The notes under the pieces were generated by a model. The model saw only the letters and a list, made by a program, of their open reading frames with translations. It searched no databases and was not told the origin of the DNA. This document shows, in pieces, positions 41,402 through 53,046 of a stretch of 64,000 nt of DNA (positions within the stretch are counted from its first letter, which is position 1; each line of letters opens with the position of its first letter). The position numbers were made by a program, and so were the translations under genes. Location of the stretch: contig MU004231.1 of the NCBI GenBank assembly GCA_010405405.1, positions 3,646,884 through 3,710,883 on the forward strand. The letters run 5' to 3'. The stretch comes from Microthyrium microscopicum (lineage: Eukaryota > Ascomycota > Dothideomycetes > Microthyriales > Microthyriaceae).

Positions 41402-42120
41402 ATGATCGTAAGAACAGCAAAGTCTTCCGCTCTTGAAGACAGCACATTTTCTATAAGAGAGGTCTCTCCGTCCTATTTTTTGAATAAACCACAGACAATA
41501 CTCTCTCACACAAATTACTCGAGTCTCAGTACTGACTCTCAAAACACATCACCACACCCGACATCAAGCTATTTGAGCTTCACAGTCAAAAACACAACAA
41601 CAAAACAGTAAGTTACAAATGATCCTCAAAGTGTCATAATATGCAAGGTGTCCGGTCCTACTCTTATCAACTACAGTGCCTGTTACAATAATCCAAATCG
41701 ACCTGCAGCTTTCATCCCATCGTCAACTCGTACGCATCCAACATAATAGATATAAATGGAAGCTGCACTTCGATCTGACAGCCATTGTATTTTGAAGGGA
41801 TTATCATCGAAGCAGCTCGATTAACTCGATACCAGAGAGCATACTAACTTTCAAACAGACCTTCAGTGTCGTATAATGTCATTACGTCCACTTATTCAGC
41901 TGAGCCTGAGCACTGCTTTCCTACTCACGCCTCAGCCAACCTGCACTATACCCTAGAGCGCGAGAAAGTACACGCAGCTTGGCAAGCCGATCTTAACGAA
42001 AGACGGACAGAAGGTGAGAAGGACTCTGCGATGAGAAAGCAAGGGCAGCAGCAGTTCAAGACAGATAAAAAGGATACACCAGCTATGGGATTTGGTGGAC
42101 ATGATGGGCGTGTTGCGTGA
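41402..42120 (+). CDS. Hypothetical small two-exon gene (weak)
   Basis: Proposed exons 41402-41608 and 41859-42120, 155 residues. Support: a good donor (CA|GTAAGT), a textbook branch and acceptor (ACTAAC, then AAACAG at 41858), and reading phase conserved across the 250-bp intron. Exon 2 reads like real protein (TLEREKVHAAWQADLNERR, charged and helical, ending MGFGGHDGRVA). Against it: exon 1 is Ser/Thr-rich and CA-rich like a 5' UTR, and exon 2 has no usable early ATG of its own in this frame. No family recognised. If exon 1 is only a leader, no long protein results. Confidence 0.35.
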
Positions 42121-43945
42121 TAGATAGATGACCTAATATAGAAAGGTTACCTTGTAGTCGATGGAACAGACATTGATTAGGTACCAATGTAGTAGAGAAA
42201 GAAAACATCCATTACTTCATATGCCAGAAAGAAACTGGAGCCAGAGAGGTATTGGTTCGGACAAAGAATGTCAGATATGCTGCCTAGCAGCTTGGCCTTC
42301 TTCTATCGTGACTATGCTATGCCAAGTTGTCTTTTCCAAGCTTTTGATACTATTCAGTAAAGAAGAGTCATCATCGCTAAGTAGAAAATTCGGCAGTGAT
42401 TCGTCCTGTAAAATACTAATGCGGTGGACTCGCTCGGACACAAAGTACCCAGAGCCATAGAGAAATTGCTCATGATCATGGAAACTTCAGAGGCTACCCA
42501 CTGTTCAAAACATCACACTTGCAATAAATAGCGCTGCTCTCGTCGAATTCAGCAACTAACAGATCAAGCCACTACTGCATCTTAACTCTACACAACACCC
42601 ACACAAATCACTCAAGTCTCATTTCCGACTTGATAAAAACACCATACTATACCAAGCAGCCGAAGGCGGTCAAATTAAGCAGAGAACGCACAAAATAACC
42701 GTAACAGTGATCTAATAATTTGACAAAGAAGTACAACAATGCCACTCCCAACTCGAAGCATGGCCCTTATCACAGCACTGGACGATTCCTGGTGTTCAAA
42801 CACTTCTCAACGACCAGAGAGAGCCAATGACAAAGAGAGGAACAGCAATGTGGCAGGTGCAAGCAGATGAAGAACGATGCGCAAGCTGGTGGCACGAAGA
42901 CGTGCGATAAGTGTGCTGCGTGCAGGAAGTGATGGAACAATTCGGAAGGATGTTTGATAAAAGAGGCATTAGAGAATGTTGATGCAGAAAGGGTTGGTAT
43001 GGAAATAAGGGTTCTTCTCATTCAGAGTTGATGGAACATCATCGTTTGGATAGAGAAAGTACGATATATGCGCTCACTAAGAGAGAATAAGACCAATGGT
43101 ATGAGTAGCTTGAAGTATTCTGTTAAGTCTATATGGATAAAGCGTACCTAACAACGCATTTGAACCGCGCAAACAATGCCATCAAAAAAAGATCGTGCGC
43201 AAGAAAAACACAAGGCACAACCGCCGCAATCCAAAAAGTTCAACAGGTACTAGTATCTAGTCGTAGGTATCACAGCTCAGACCAACTAAACACAGCTCAA
43301 GAGTGAGACACGTTCCAAGAGCTTTTGTCCAACAAAAAACGGGCTCATAGAGCTTCCACACCACCGCAAGTTGGGACGCAGCGTCGTTGAATTCGTCATC
43401 ATCGTGAATGTCCTCCTCGCTCGCGTGTGGCGAAGTGATAGGAAAGAAGGGAGCTATCCTTTGCCATAATGAATAGGCTTGGATACGTCAACAATATGCA
43501 AGATTTTCAAAATAGAAGACTGCTGATATTGATGATTTCCCGGGTATGAACATAGCAGGGTATGAATGCTTCTTTTGAACGCCAAGAGCGTGCGATGGTT
43601 GGATATGGGATATGTTGAACGTCGCTTCAATGCTGGTGAAAAAATTTGCCTCCGTGGTTTGAAGATTAATAAAAATATAACTAGGGATTTTTGGAAAAGC
43701 CAGGGATTTGCAAGGCCTCGATGAAGACACTTGCATAAACGGATTACCAGCTTGAAATGCATTGGATGCAGCATGGTACTTGGGTTTGTGGAATTCCTTG
43801 TCTTTGGCACGTTGAAAATGACTTGTGGAATCTTCTCAGGGCGTTGAAGCTGAATGCAAGGTTCGCTGCTTTTGGTTGCTTTAGGACGAGCATACGAAGG
43901 GTTGGTTTGCGCGCGATGGACTGTTGTCCAAGTTGTCGTATGTCC
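42121..43945. other. Intergenic with tiny open frames
   Basis: About 1.8 kb. Two small plus-strand candidates are visible but unproven: ATG at 42739 (43 residues), overlapped by another open phase (about 42,717-42,909, QLEAWPLSQHWTIPGVQTLL…) with no start; and ATG at 43172 (MPSKKDRAQEKHKAQPPQSKK), which could splice from AACAG|GTACTAG to a CTAAACACAG acceptor at about 43,299 to give roughly 42 residues. None has a recognised relative. The 3' UTR of the RGS gene lies at the right end. Confidence 0.3.
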
Positions 43946-46749
43946 TCACGATCGACCGGTGGAGTTTGCTATCGAGATATCCAAGTTACGCTCACGGATG
44001 ATAGGTGCGTATTTTGGCTCTCGCATAAACTTTGGAACAGAATCCTAAAATTTATTAGTAGATGGGGCGAGAAGGATGTTAGAAAGCTTACACTAGCCAT
44101 AAGCTTGAAGACGGAAGTTTGAGCTTGATCGAACAGACTGGCAACCTCATCAAGGCTGGCTATCGTGGCTTCATCATCACCAACGGCTCGAGTCATACGA
44201 GCTGCTAAAGCTGTTCGTAGAGAATGATCGATATTCAGCTCACATGGAGAGCCTGGAGCGAGGAATGCGTTATAGAGACCTAAAAGCTTGTTAGCTGATT
44301 TTTGCAATGTTGTTGATGACAAGCTCACTGTAAGCTGCTGCTAGAGTTTCTCGAATTGTATCCAGCCGTAATGATGGAGAGGCGCGCTTTGCAGTGTTGT
44401 AGTTTGTGAGGAATTCCTTAACATCCAGGTAAAACGCTAAATTCTCTTCGCAATGAGTATCGCGCAGAAATTCTCTAAACAGTAGACGAAGTGCAGCATC
44501 GCGAATGATCACGGTCATGCGATTGGCATTGGAGTCTCTACCTCCTTCCATCCTTCTAGGAGCCATTCGCTCATTACCGTTTTGACTAGTGCTTCTAGCG
44601 CTTGGAATCCATCCTGCAACTCGTTGTCCCTTATCCGTAACGTAGTATATTGATGTCTTCAAAGGTGAGAATTTTCCAGGTTGAATCGTGCCTTCTACAG
44701 GATGTATTAGGCCGTACTCCACAAACAATCCAGCCAACTCGATTGTTTCCCTTCGGTCAACCATTGTGCAACAATCCATGAGCCAGTCTACCGCAGCCTT
44801 TCCGGTAAATGTGTTCCAGTATGTCTTGTCAGAAATCTTTCGTTCTCTGGCCATCTTAACGCCAACCAAACCAGTCTGATAGTCAGTAACTGAATCCGAG
44901 TCTGAATTGGCCGTACTCCATTTCAAATTTGGACCGTCCTGCCCCACGAATCGGCGAAAAACAACCTCTATTGTAGCTTGATCCCGATATATTCTATCGC
45001 CGTCGGATTCACGCTCTAGAAGCACAAGGTGCATTGTGTTTCTGGGAGATTCGAGCAAAAGCTGGACATGTCGTTGATTGATCCCGTTTCGATTGCAGAA
45101 TCGTTGCAAAATATGCATGCCCTTGGGTGTGAGCTGCCATACTGCGTTCTTTGATGAAAAATCGTTCCGTCCATCAACAGACTCAACAAATCTGGCTTCA
45201 AGAAATTTTTGACAAACTGATTTAGCCATTTCTCGAGCCATTGAAAAAGTTGTCGTCGTCGTTGTAGTTACGATTCTAGATGGGTCTTTCGGATCCGGCA
45301 TGCGGTTCGATTGTGAAAATTTCAGCGAGCCAAGATTTGTTATAGCCTCATCAGATGTGAATGTGTGATCTATCCGTTGAAAGCGCACGCGGTGGGGTGT
45401 GAGAGGAAGGCTGACCATCAAAGTTGAGAAGAGATCTTTGAAATCCTAGAGGAAAAATTAGCATATGAATTCTTGGCAGAAAGTACCGGCAACGACAAAT
45501 AATGAATTTGTAGACCTCCAGGATGGAAAGCAAGCAAACGCATTGGGTTGGGATTGTGACGTGCAGGTAAGATCATCGCAATGCCACGAGGAAGCTACAG
45601 GCAAGCTCCAGGAGCTCGAAGACAGGATGCAGATCGCGAAATAGGGCAAAAAGACACCAGAGTACTACTCACTCTTGTATAGGGCCGCTCATCTTCGGTC
45701 ATGCGAAGGAGCCTTGAAGATGTTTGATGCATCTTGCGTGAAATATCGTGTTCACTGATTGTCTGAAGATGTCGTAAAGCCTCAATGGGGACGGACAACC
45801 AAGTAGCCGCAGTCGAGGTAAATATCCTCGGAATGCCTTGCTCAGTGAACAGAGATGGCGGTTGGCTCTTTTTGAGGGAATTGCTGAACCTTCGGGCGAC
45901 ACTGGGTCTACGGCTAGGTACAGGAGACGGAGTAGTAGTAGGATATGGCTTAGAGGGGTTGCGGGATTGTGCTACCTGGGCGGGATTACACGACGTCCGA
46001 GACAGCACGTTACCAGATCTTGATTCCTGGTCGCCGGAATTGTCGCGTGGCAGCGAAGCTGTACTACCAGTGATTGTAGCTTGAGATGATTGCGCGAATA
46101 GCGAGGTGGAAGAGGTTCTTCGCCAAACACGAGAGAAGGTGGACTGGTATGATTCGGATCTAGCAGACGACGATGCTAGGCGAGACAATAGTGAGGGGAC
46201 GCGACTTCGACTTGTGGAGCGACTTTCTGACAAGCTAGGGGCGGGGGAACCAGCTCGGGATGAATAGGAGGAATTGCAACAAGTCTGGGACTGAAGTGCG
46301 GGATCTTGTGGGCTATCGCTATCGAAAACCACAGATGAGACTGGGGAAGGTGAAGCAGCGGAATGGAGGTGTATAGGGGGAGTAGCAACAGCAATAGGAC
46401 CAGTTTTGATAGAGTCGAGAGATGGAATTACAGTAGAGGCAGAGGAGACCACGGAATTGCGATCAACGGCAGGGAGAATTGTAGAGGAAGAATTTGACGA
46501 GGAGGAGTGGTGATAAAGCTGGATTTGGGAAGTGGAGTCAAGGCCAGAGAGGGTAGTGGTGAGTGAGGTGTTGGAGACGGCAGGGCTAGGTGCTGAACTG
46601 GACCTTGACTGGGAGATGGCGGCGATAGAAGCAGAGCTGGTGGACTGCAGCAATGCAGCAGTAGTAGTACTAGGAGTAGTAGTGGTGGTGATGTTGGCGG
46701 AAGATATTGGTGAAGATGGCCTGGGGGGAAAGGAAGAAGACGGTAGCAT
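43946..46749 (-). CDS. flbA: Regulator of G-protein signalling, FlbA/Sst2 type (two DEP domains plus RGS)
   Basis: GTPase-activating protein for a G-alpha subunit (FadA/Gpa class); in Aspergillus FlbA restrains vegetative growth signalling so that conidiation can start. Four exons (45673-46749, 44329-45445, 44092-44279, 43946-44044; introns 227, 49 and 47 bp) give 826 residues. Residues 1-300 are a Ser/Thr-rich, low-complexity region. RRFSNSLKKSQPPSLF and KMHQTSSRLLRMTEDERPYTRDFKDLFSTLMVSLPLTPH lead into the first DEP domain (about 350-480). The second DEP domain spans about 554-637 (TYWNTFTGKAAVDWLMDC). The RGS domain runs from about 675 (RDAALRLLFREFLRDTHCEENLAFYLDVKEF) to about 810, ending DSVPKFMREPKYAPII. 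The N-terminus is longer than in Aspergillus. It has a large gene-free upstream region, as often seen for developmental regulators. Confidence 0.93.
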
Positions 46750-49722
46750 GCCCGTTGCAAAAGTGGTGTTCGGGTGGTAAATGAGAATTAGTTTGGGGTT
46801 AGCTTAGGTTACCACGAGGGCGACACGGTCCTCTCAGATCCTGTGCCTTGTGGGGCCCTTCCTTGGGTGGGTACTAGGTACTGTATTGTAGTCTGTGGGT
46901 GTTTGGGTACCTACCATGTAGGTAGGCACAGTAGTTGGCTTTGATGTGCGGCTACTGCTTTTAGCAATAATTGAGCACCACCAGTTCCTACTGCAGGCTT
47001 CCTAGACAGGAAAGGAACACCACGCGCGCTGCACGCTGCACTACCTGTTACTACTAGAGTACGGCTCCGTTGGTGTGGAAGCCAGATCCCACAAGTAGAC
47101 AAGACTGGCAAGTGGGCTTCGAAAAGGGCAGGAACACCCTGCGATCCCGTCACTTCCTTCCAAATTCCACGGTCCAGTCTGCAGTTGTGTTTGCAGCCAA
47201 GCAATGCCCAATCCCAACAGCGCGAGATTATTCGGACCGTACAGACTGAATGACTGATTGTATCGAGCCGGGCGCTGAGCTTTGCTTGCTCACAATTGGC
47301 AATGTCTGAGATTAGAAGCTGTTCTTGGATCCGAAATTTCAAGAGCCGCGATGTCCAGCGTTTCTGATATCTGCCACAGTGCCAATAGAGATCTCAACCT
47401 CCACGAAACCTTAGACAACTTACCCAAGCTGCTGGATTGCGAGAGCTAGTTGACAATGAACCGTTCCGTTAGCATCAATGGCGCTCTCTATCAGACCAGG
47501 GACGCTTGTTTCCGACCTTGTGGCCGTGCAATAGTCGTTCGAAATGTCAGCTGCTATACGCCAGTCGGGTTGGTTTCAAGTGTAATAATTAGCAGCCGTA
47601 GTGAGCTGCTTGCCGTTGGACGGTGCACAGGCGAGACAAGGGCGGCTCAGGCTGAAGCGAGTATTATTGGAAAAGCACCGAATGTTGAATGTCGAAAAAG
47701 AGGCCTGTCGTGCTAAAACGTCTAGCGGACCAGATTTCGGTACGCTGTTCATGAAGCGCCGAAACGATATGCACTTGGTCTGTTTTACACGCTGTGGACG
47801 TGGGAAAACAATCGTACAAAGTGTCTGCACTTCATGCCCTGTCCTTGTTTGTACTAGACTGGGAGCACAGAGTGAATGGGTACCGCGTGCCAGCAAGCAC
47901 ACTCAACGTGGCAGTGAGGACGAGCAAGGACAGTCGCAGGGACTCAGGGAGCCGTCTCAGGGATTCGCGGGACAAAGAGGGCGACTGCGCAAGGGTCGGA
48001 CGCCAGAAGAAAGTTCAAGGAACAGGGTAGAGACCAAGCAAGTGCTTTTAACAATAACAAATTGCTATATAGCTAGCCGAGGCGATATTATTGACAAGCA
48101 GCGAAAGGTTTTTGAAGGATGATGGAAGCACCTTTGAACTCGAGAAATAACAACCAGCAAAAGTTGCGATTATTTACTAAATTACTAACCAACGTCCATC
48201 ACTTCATCTCCTGTCATGCCGCTCAGAGTGCAAATCGGGCAAGCCAAGTGCGAATTGGGACGGCAACAGACGATCTCTGCCGTTTCTCCTGAAGGATTGT
48301 CTGCCACAGCTCCAACAAAGAGACCAGATGGCAGAAAAGCAGACCACAACCCAAAGCGGCACACAGAGTGCGGTCAGGGATGAACATGGATGCGCTGCCA
48401 GGAATTAACATGGGAGGCCTGCAGCCATGCTCACGGTGCAGAAAGCACGTTAATTTTGCAAATCTTGCTCGTTGATCGCCCAGAGGCAAGCGAACACTGC
48501 ATGGCAACTCTCCTGCTCGCGTGGTACCCCTGGTTGGTCTTTCGGCTTACAATGCTTTGATTCGCCTCACCTTGATGAGCATTCTTGGCTGTTGAAATGA
48601 ATGGCCAGTTCAGCTCTCTGTATGCCACCCTGTTGATACTTCTGGAAATGATTGACAATGCCAGTGCTCCAACAGCCTTTCATTTATATCTTAGGCTCCG
48701 TCCGAGCTTCCCGAATTTTGAGCGAGATTGCGGCTGGAGCCAAAGTCCCCGGGTATTAAATCTCCGACACGCTCGCTCAGATCTCTCTGCCAGCCAAACC
48801 ATTCATCAAGCCCATTATTGAAAAAGTGGCTCACCCATAGCGCTACAGACCACGGCTTTGGATTTTGTGATACGTTGAACTTCGACCATACATTATACTT
48901 GACTGCCTGCTTGCAATCAGCTAAGGTATGCTATCACACTACCATTGGGCTATGAGGCCTTCCGAATGAGCTCACTTTTGCTGCTACGAACGCTTGACGT
49001 TAGGCATCTTCCACAAATTACATTTATCTTATGCAGTCTTTGCGCATCGAAAAAGCAAACCCCACTACATCTCGACACCTGCACCGGATCGTACAGTTTG
49101 CATTGCGCGAGAAATGCTTGATTTTGGCGTTTGTAAGACTCGGTCTAGAATGTTGTTGCTTTTCTAGATCTTTCATCGGCCAATGATCAAGCTCCAGGCA
49201 ACGTGTCTGTGCTATCGCATGTTCTATTCCACTCAAAGAGATGTTGACTGCAGTTGTAACTGTGATTGAACTCAAAAAAAGAGTGTCGTCGTGCAAAACA
49301 TCTCACAGAAAGATGGAACTCGTACAATCTCGATTTGATTGGTGGAGGTAATCTGACTCATCTTGATGCCACGCATTTTCCACATGGCCAACAGCTTCGG
49401 CTCGTGGTTTCCACATGGCGTTTATGCGAGACTCTGTTTCATGAGCTGTAATACCGGTGACCACTTATGAAGATATATTACCAATTTTGGACAGCATAGC
49501 ACACTAGATTAGTACAATTATTGGTCTATCGCTCGGCAACTTCCGATCCATAAGTGAATGACTGAGACTAACTTGCTTGTTCATGCTTACATGACGGTGG
49601 ATTTTGACGACTGCATATTATCGCCAGTTTGGCGCCCATCATGCAGCTCTTCAAGAATTACCACGCGAGGGCAGAAGGAAGAACCGTCATTTCCATTCAA
49701 TTGTTCCATTACCTCCACTACT
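46750..49722. other. Large gene-free region upstream of flbA
   Basis: About 3 kb of normal-composition DNA. Several open frames occur (the longest, 47601-48122 plus strand, 173 codons) but none shows a domain, plausible composition or splice context. Just upstream of the flbA start (46,760-46,930) there are TAGGTAC/GGTACCTA repeats around CCTACCATGTAGG. It is probably the extended promoter and leader of flbA; the RIP-affected transposon begins at its far end. Confidence 0.5.
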
Positions 49723-49761
49723 GGGGAGGGTTAGCAAACCAAATCGTGCCAAATTAATTTG
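49723..49761 (+). repeat. Left terminal inverted repeat
   Basis: 39 bp, starts GGGGAGGGTTAGC. Reverse complement of 53008-53046 with two transition mismatches (positions 28 and 34 of the repeat). Confidence 0.92.
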
Positions 49762-52700
49762 AGTGTTTTCTAGCCAAATCTAGGTTAGGAGGCGTTAGCG
49801 CTTAAATCTATAAGTATCACGTAGAGATAATGCGTCACATACAAATTTCCCCTACACACGTTTTCCTACTATAACGTTACTATATTTTAATCTATCTTAA
49901 CCAAAAAGAGCCTAAAATAGATGCTATTAAAGTTAATGATATCAAGATAGCTACTATTAATGTTTTAGTAATGCTAATATATAAGATGCTTAACAACGAA
50001 CGATAAGATAAAGAATATAGGCTACTAATTAAATATATGCTATTTAATTAGTATCTTAAAGATAAGTTAGAGTAAATATATAAAGTTAAATATTAGTATA
50101 CGCTATAAGCTTAGGTTAAAGTAATATCTATAATACTAATTAGTATATAATAGATTTAAGAAACATAAAATATAATAGCTAGCGGAAATATTTAATCTTA
50201 ATAACGTTCCTCTTCTATATTAAATTACACTACTAGATAAAGCTAATTTCCTATTATGTATAGTATACTATAAGCTTGCTAGAATTTATACCTACATTAA
50301 TATTTATTAGTACTTTAGAAGAAGTATTAGTTATATAAAGTTTTGCTTTAACGCCATATTATTATACTTATACTATAAATATATAAAGTTATTATTATAG
50401 TTCTACCCCCTCCTTATACTATTAAGATATAAATAATACGCTAGAGCTATTAATTATACTAGTAGTACATACAAATTTTAGGGCTAAATTAATAGAATAT
50501 ATATTAACATTAGTAAGCTAGAAGGCACCTAGATCTAGCAAGAATTCTATAGTAGTTATAAAGGAAACTACTATATAAAAACGTAAGCTATAGCTACGCC
50601 TAATAAAATATTACTAGTACTTAATTATAGCCACTTTAGATCCTCAAATGACCCCCTAATGTTAATTAATTCTAGTCTTAAAGATAAGATTTAATAGATG
50701 TTTAGTAATGATCTAAAGAAGCTATTATATAGCGACGTAGCTTATCTTACTAACGATATAATTATATCTCTATACTAGGGTACAGAATTACCCCTTTAGT
50801 AGTAGAACTTTAATCTATAATAAGCTAGTATTTGTGTTGTTATAGAGTAGATGTTTGTCATTTTAAAGAACTCATAGTAAGGAGGGACGTCTAACTATAG
50901 GCATAATATATAGATAGGATTAATACCTATAGTATATTATTAAACCATATTAGTATTGCTTTAGAACTATAGAATAGTATTATAAGAATATAATCTTATT
51001 TAGAGTCGTTTTAAGGTTTTACTACTATTAATTAATAAATATTTAAATCCTATAAGTATATTTAATATTCTAATGCTATTAGAAGGGGAAGAATAAAATA
51101 ATTTAAACGATATAGAATAGTTATAGTATTTATTAAAGATATTAAAGTTATAAAGTAAAGTTAAATATTCTTATTAAAGAAGGAAAAGTTAATAAAGTAG
51201 GGTTAGCCAATTATTTAACCCTTTTATATACTTTTAAAGCTTTTAGTATCTATTATAAGATTTATATAAAAACTATATTCTAACGCTATTACTAAATTAT
51301 ATAGAGAATACTAGAATACTCTTACTAACGTCTATTACCTATAAGACCCTTTAATAACTTCTTTATCTTCGTTATCTCTAAGCGTAATCTATTTACTTCT
51401 TCTCTTAGACTTATAACTTTACCTTCTTTACTACTACCACTATTACTACCTATAAGATTATTAGCACTACTACTACTATATTTATTTTAATCTCTAAAAG
51501 CCTAAATAATTAATTTAGACATCTTTATAATAACATTTTTTAGTATACGAACTTCCTTAGTCCTTTTATACTTCTTTTGCGCTCTTAGAGTTAAAGTAGA
51601 AGCCCTTAAAAAATAAGGAATTACTAGAGAGGTAGAGGCACTTATAGGATTTAGCTATAAGTCGTTTAAACTAATATCTTATTATATCTCTACTAATATC
51701 TCTTTAGGATTATTAGATAATTCTTTAACATTACTATCGCTATCTAAAAGAATATTAATTAACAAGGTGCCCTTATCTATAAATCATTAAGTAAGATTAT
51801 TATACATTATAAAGCTATCTTCCTTCTATACCCTCTTTATATTAGAGATACTCTTTTTAGCGATAATAATATTATAATACTACGTCTAAATAGGTTCAAA
51901 TTAATTAAGCGCCTATCTAAATTTATTATATAAAATATTGTACCCTAATAGATTCTTTCTCTCTACTATCTATAAAGGAATTACTCTCTCTATTACTACT
52001 ATATATACTACTCTAGTAAGTCCCTTATCTATTATAAGGTTCTTCTTAGTTTTAAAGAAGATAGAAACTACGTACTACTACTAGATCTTCTACCCTACGA
52101 TAGCTTCTCTACTAATACTACTATAAGTATTAATCTTCTCTAAATAGTAATATAAAACTATAATTAACGCTAGTATAGCCTAATTAAGGTTCCACTTTCT
52201 ACCCCTTAAGGGCATTAAAGATATTAGAATTATAAGAACTATAGGTACTAGAGTTATAGGAACTATAGGTGCTAGCATAGTAGTAAATGCTCGCTATAAA
52301 GAGAAGAGTAAATAAGGCTCTAGCTAGCTCTATAATAGTAATATTAGCATAAACTAATCTAAAGATAGCAACATAGTACTATTTTAGCGTACATCCCTAT
52401 ATTATAGTTAAGGCTAGAAATCCTATAGTAACGACGGTAGCATTCGCTAAGAATTAGTCTTCTAGCCAAATTCTTATATCTATAAGCCTATAGTAAAGTC
52501 AAAGTTAGAATTTTAGCTAAAATACGCCCTACTATAGAGTGTTTACGTAAGAGTTGTCTTATTAACGTTATAGGCTTCCTTAAATAACTCTAGATATTAT
52601 AATTCTTATAGTTCTTATAATTCTTATAATTTTTGCTATTATAGAGGGCGCTAAATTAACTCTACTAGTAAGAAATTAGTATCGTTTAGTAAGTATTATA

Positions 52701-52926
52701 GATTTAAAGATATACTAATGATATAAATAAATTTATATAGTATTTTACTACCTATAGCTATGCTAGAGATTTATTTAACTTTATTAACTTTAATAGCTTT
52801 AGTACCTTTAGGATATACTCTCCTAACGATATTCTTAGACCTATAGATCTATAGATTAACAGTATATCGTTAAAACAACAATAAGCTAATCCTATCTTAG
52901 TATTACTAAACCCTTTTAATTAAATC

Positions 52927-52977
52927 AAATTAAGGTTAAGCCGCTAGACCTAAGGTCTAGCGAGTCGACCTTAATTT
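52927..52977. repeat. Two-tier subterminal hairpin in the transposon
   Basis: Outer arms AAATTAAGGT (52927-52936) and ACCTTAATTT (52968-52977) enclose inner arms CGCTAGACCT and AGGTCTAGCG (52942-52951, 52953-52962) with a single central base. Both arms pair perfectly, separated by a 5-nt unpaired bulge on each side. It lies 31 bp inside the right terminal repeat. No equivalent is seen at the left end. Possibly a transposase-binding or end-recognition structure. Confidence 0.75.
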
Positions 52978-53007
52978 AATTATCTAACGATTTTGGGTAA
53001 AGATCTA

Positions 53008-53046
53008 CAAATCAATTTAGCACGATTTGGTTTGCTAACCCTCCCC
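53008..53046 (-). repeat. Right terminal inverted repeat
   Basis: 39 bp, partner of 49723-49761, ending GCTAACCCTCCCC. It is followed by ACT, as the left repeat is preceded by ACT. Confidence 0.92.

Larger units (their letters stand above)
49723..53046. mobile_element. RIP-affected TIR DNA transposon, about 3.3 kb (PIF/Harbinger possible)
   Basis: Bounded by 39-bp terminal inverted repeats (49723-49761 and 53008-53046) beginning GGGGAGGGTTAGCAAACC, 37 of 39 positions equal, both differences being C/T-type transitions. ACT flanks both ends (49720-49722, 53047-53049), so a 3-bp target duplication is possible. The interior (about 49,860-52,980) is AT-rich and CA/TG-poor but keeps more CA and TG than the other AT blocks. 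Minus-strand coding remnants interrupted mainly by stop codons of RIP type are visible: one from an ATG near 52,220 (MPLRGRKWNLN) through FEPI…YYNIIIAKKSISNIKRV near 51,820-51,920, another near 51,340-51,530 with a coiled-coil-like SLREEVNRLRLEITKIKK. The 3-bp duplication and a small basic ORF suggest PIF/Harbinger, but no DDE signature was recognised. Not functional: no intact frame. Confidence 0.8.

Noticed and set aside
42770-43021. 83-codon minus-strand frame rich in His/Cys/Phe
   Set aside because: Low-complexity translation antisense to other small open frames; no supporting signals.
47601-48122. 173-codon plus-strand open frame upstream of flbA
   Set aside because: Composition irregular, Cys/Arg-rich without pattern, no recognisable family and overlapped by open frames in other phases.
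49723-53046. hAT, Tc1/mariner or CACTA identity for the TIR transposon
   Set aside because: No 8-bp or TA duplication at the ends, no CACTA terminus, and no diagnostic transposase motif recognised.
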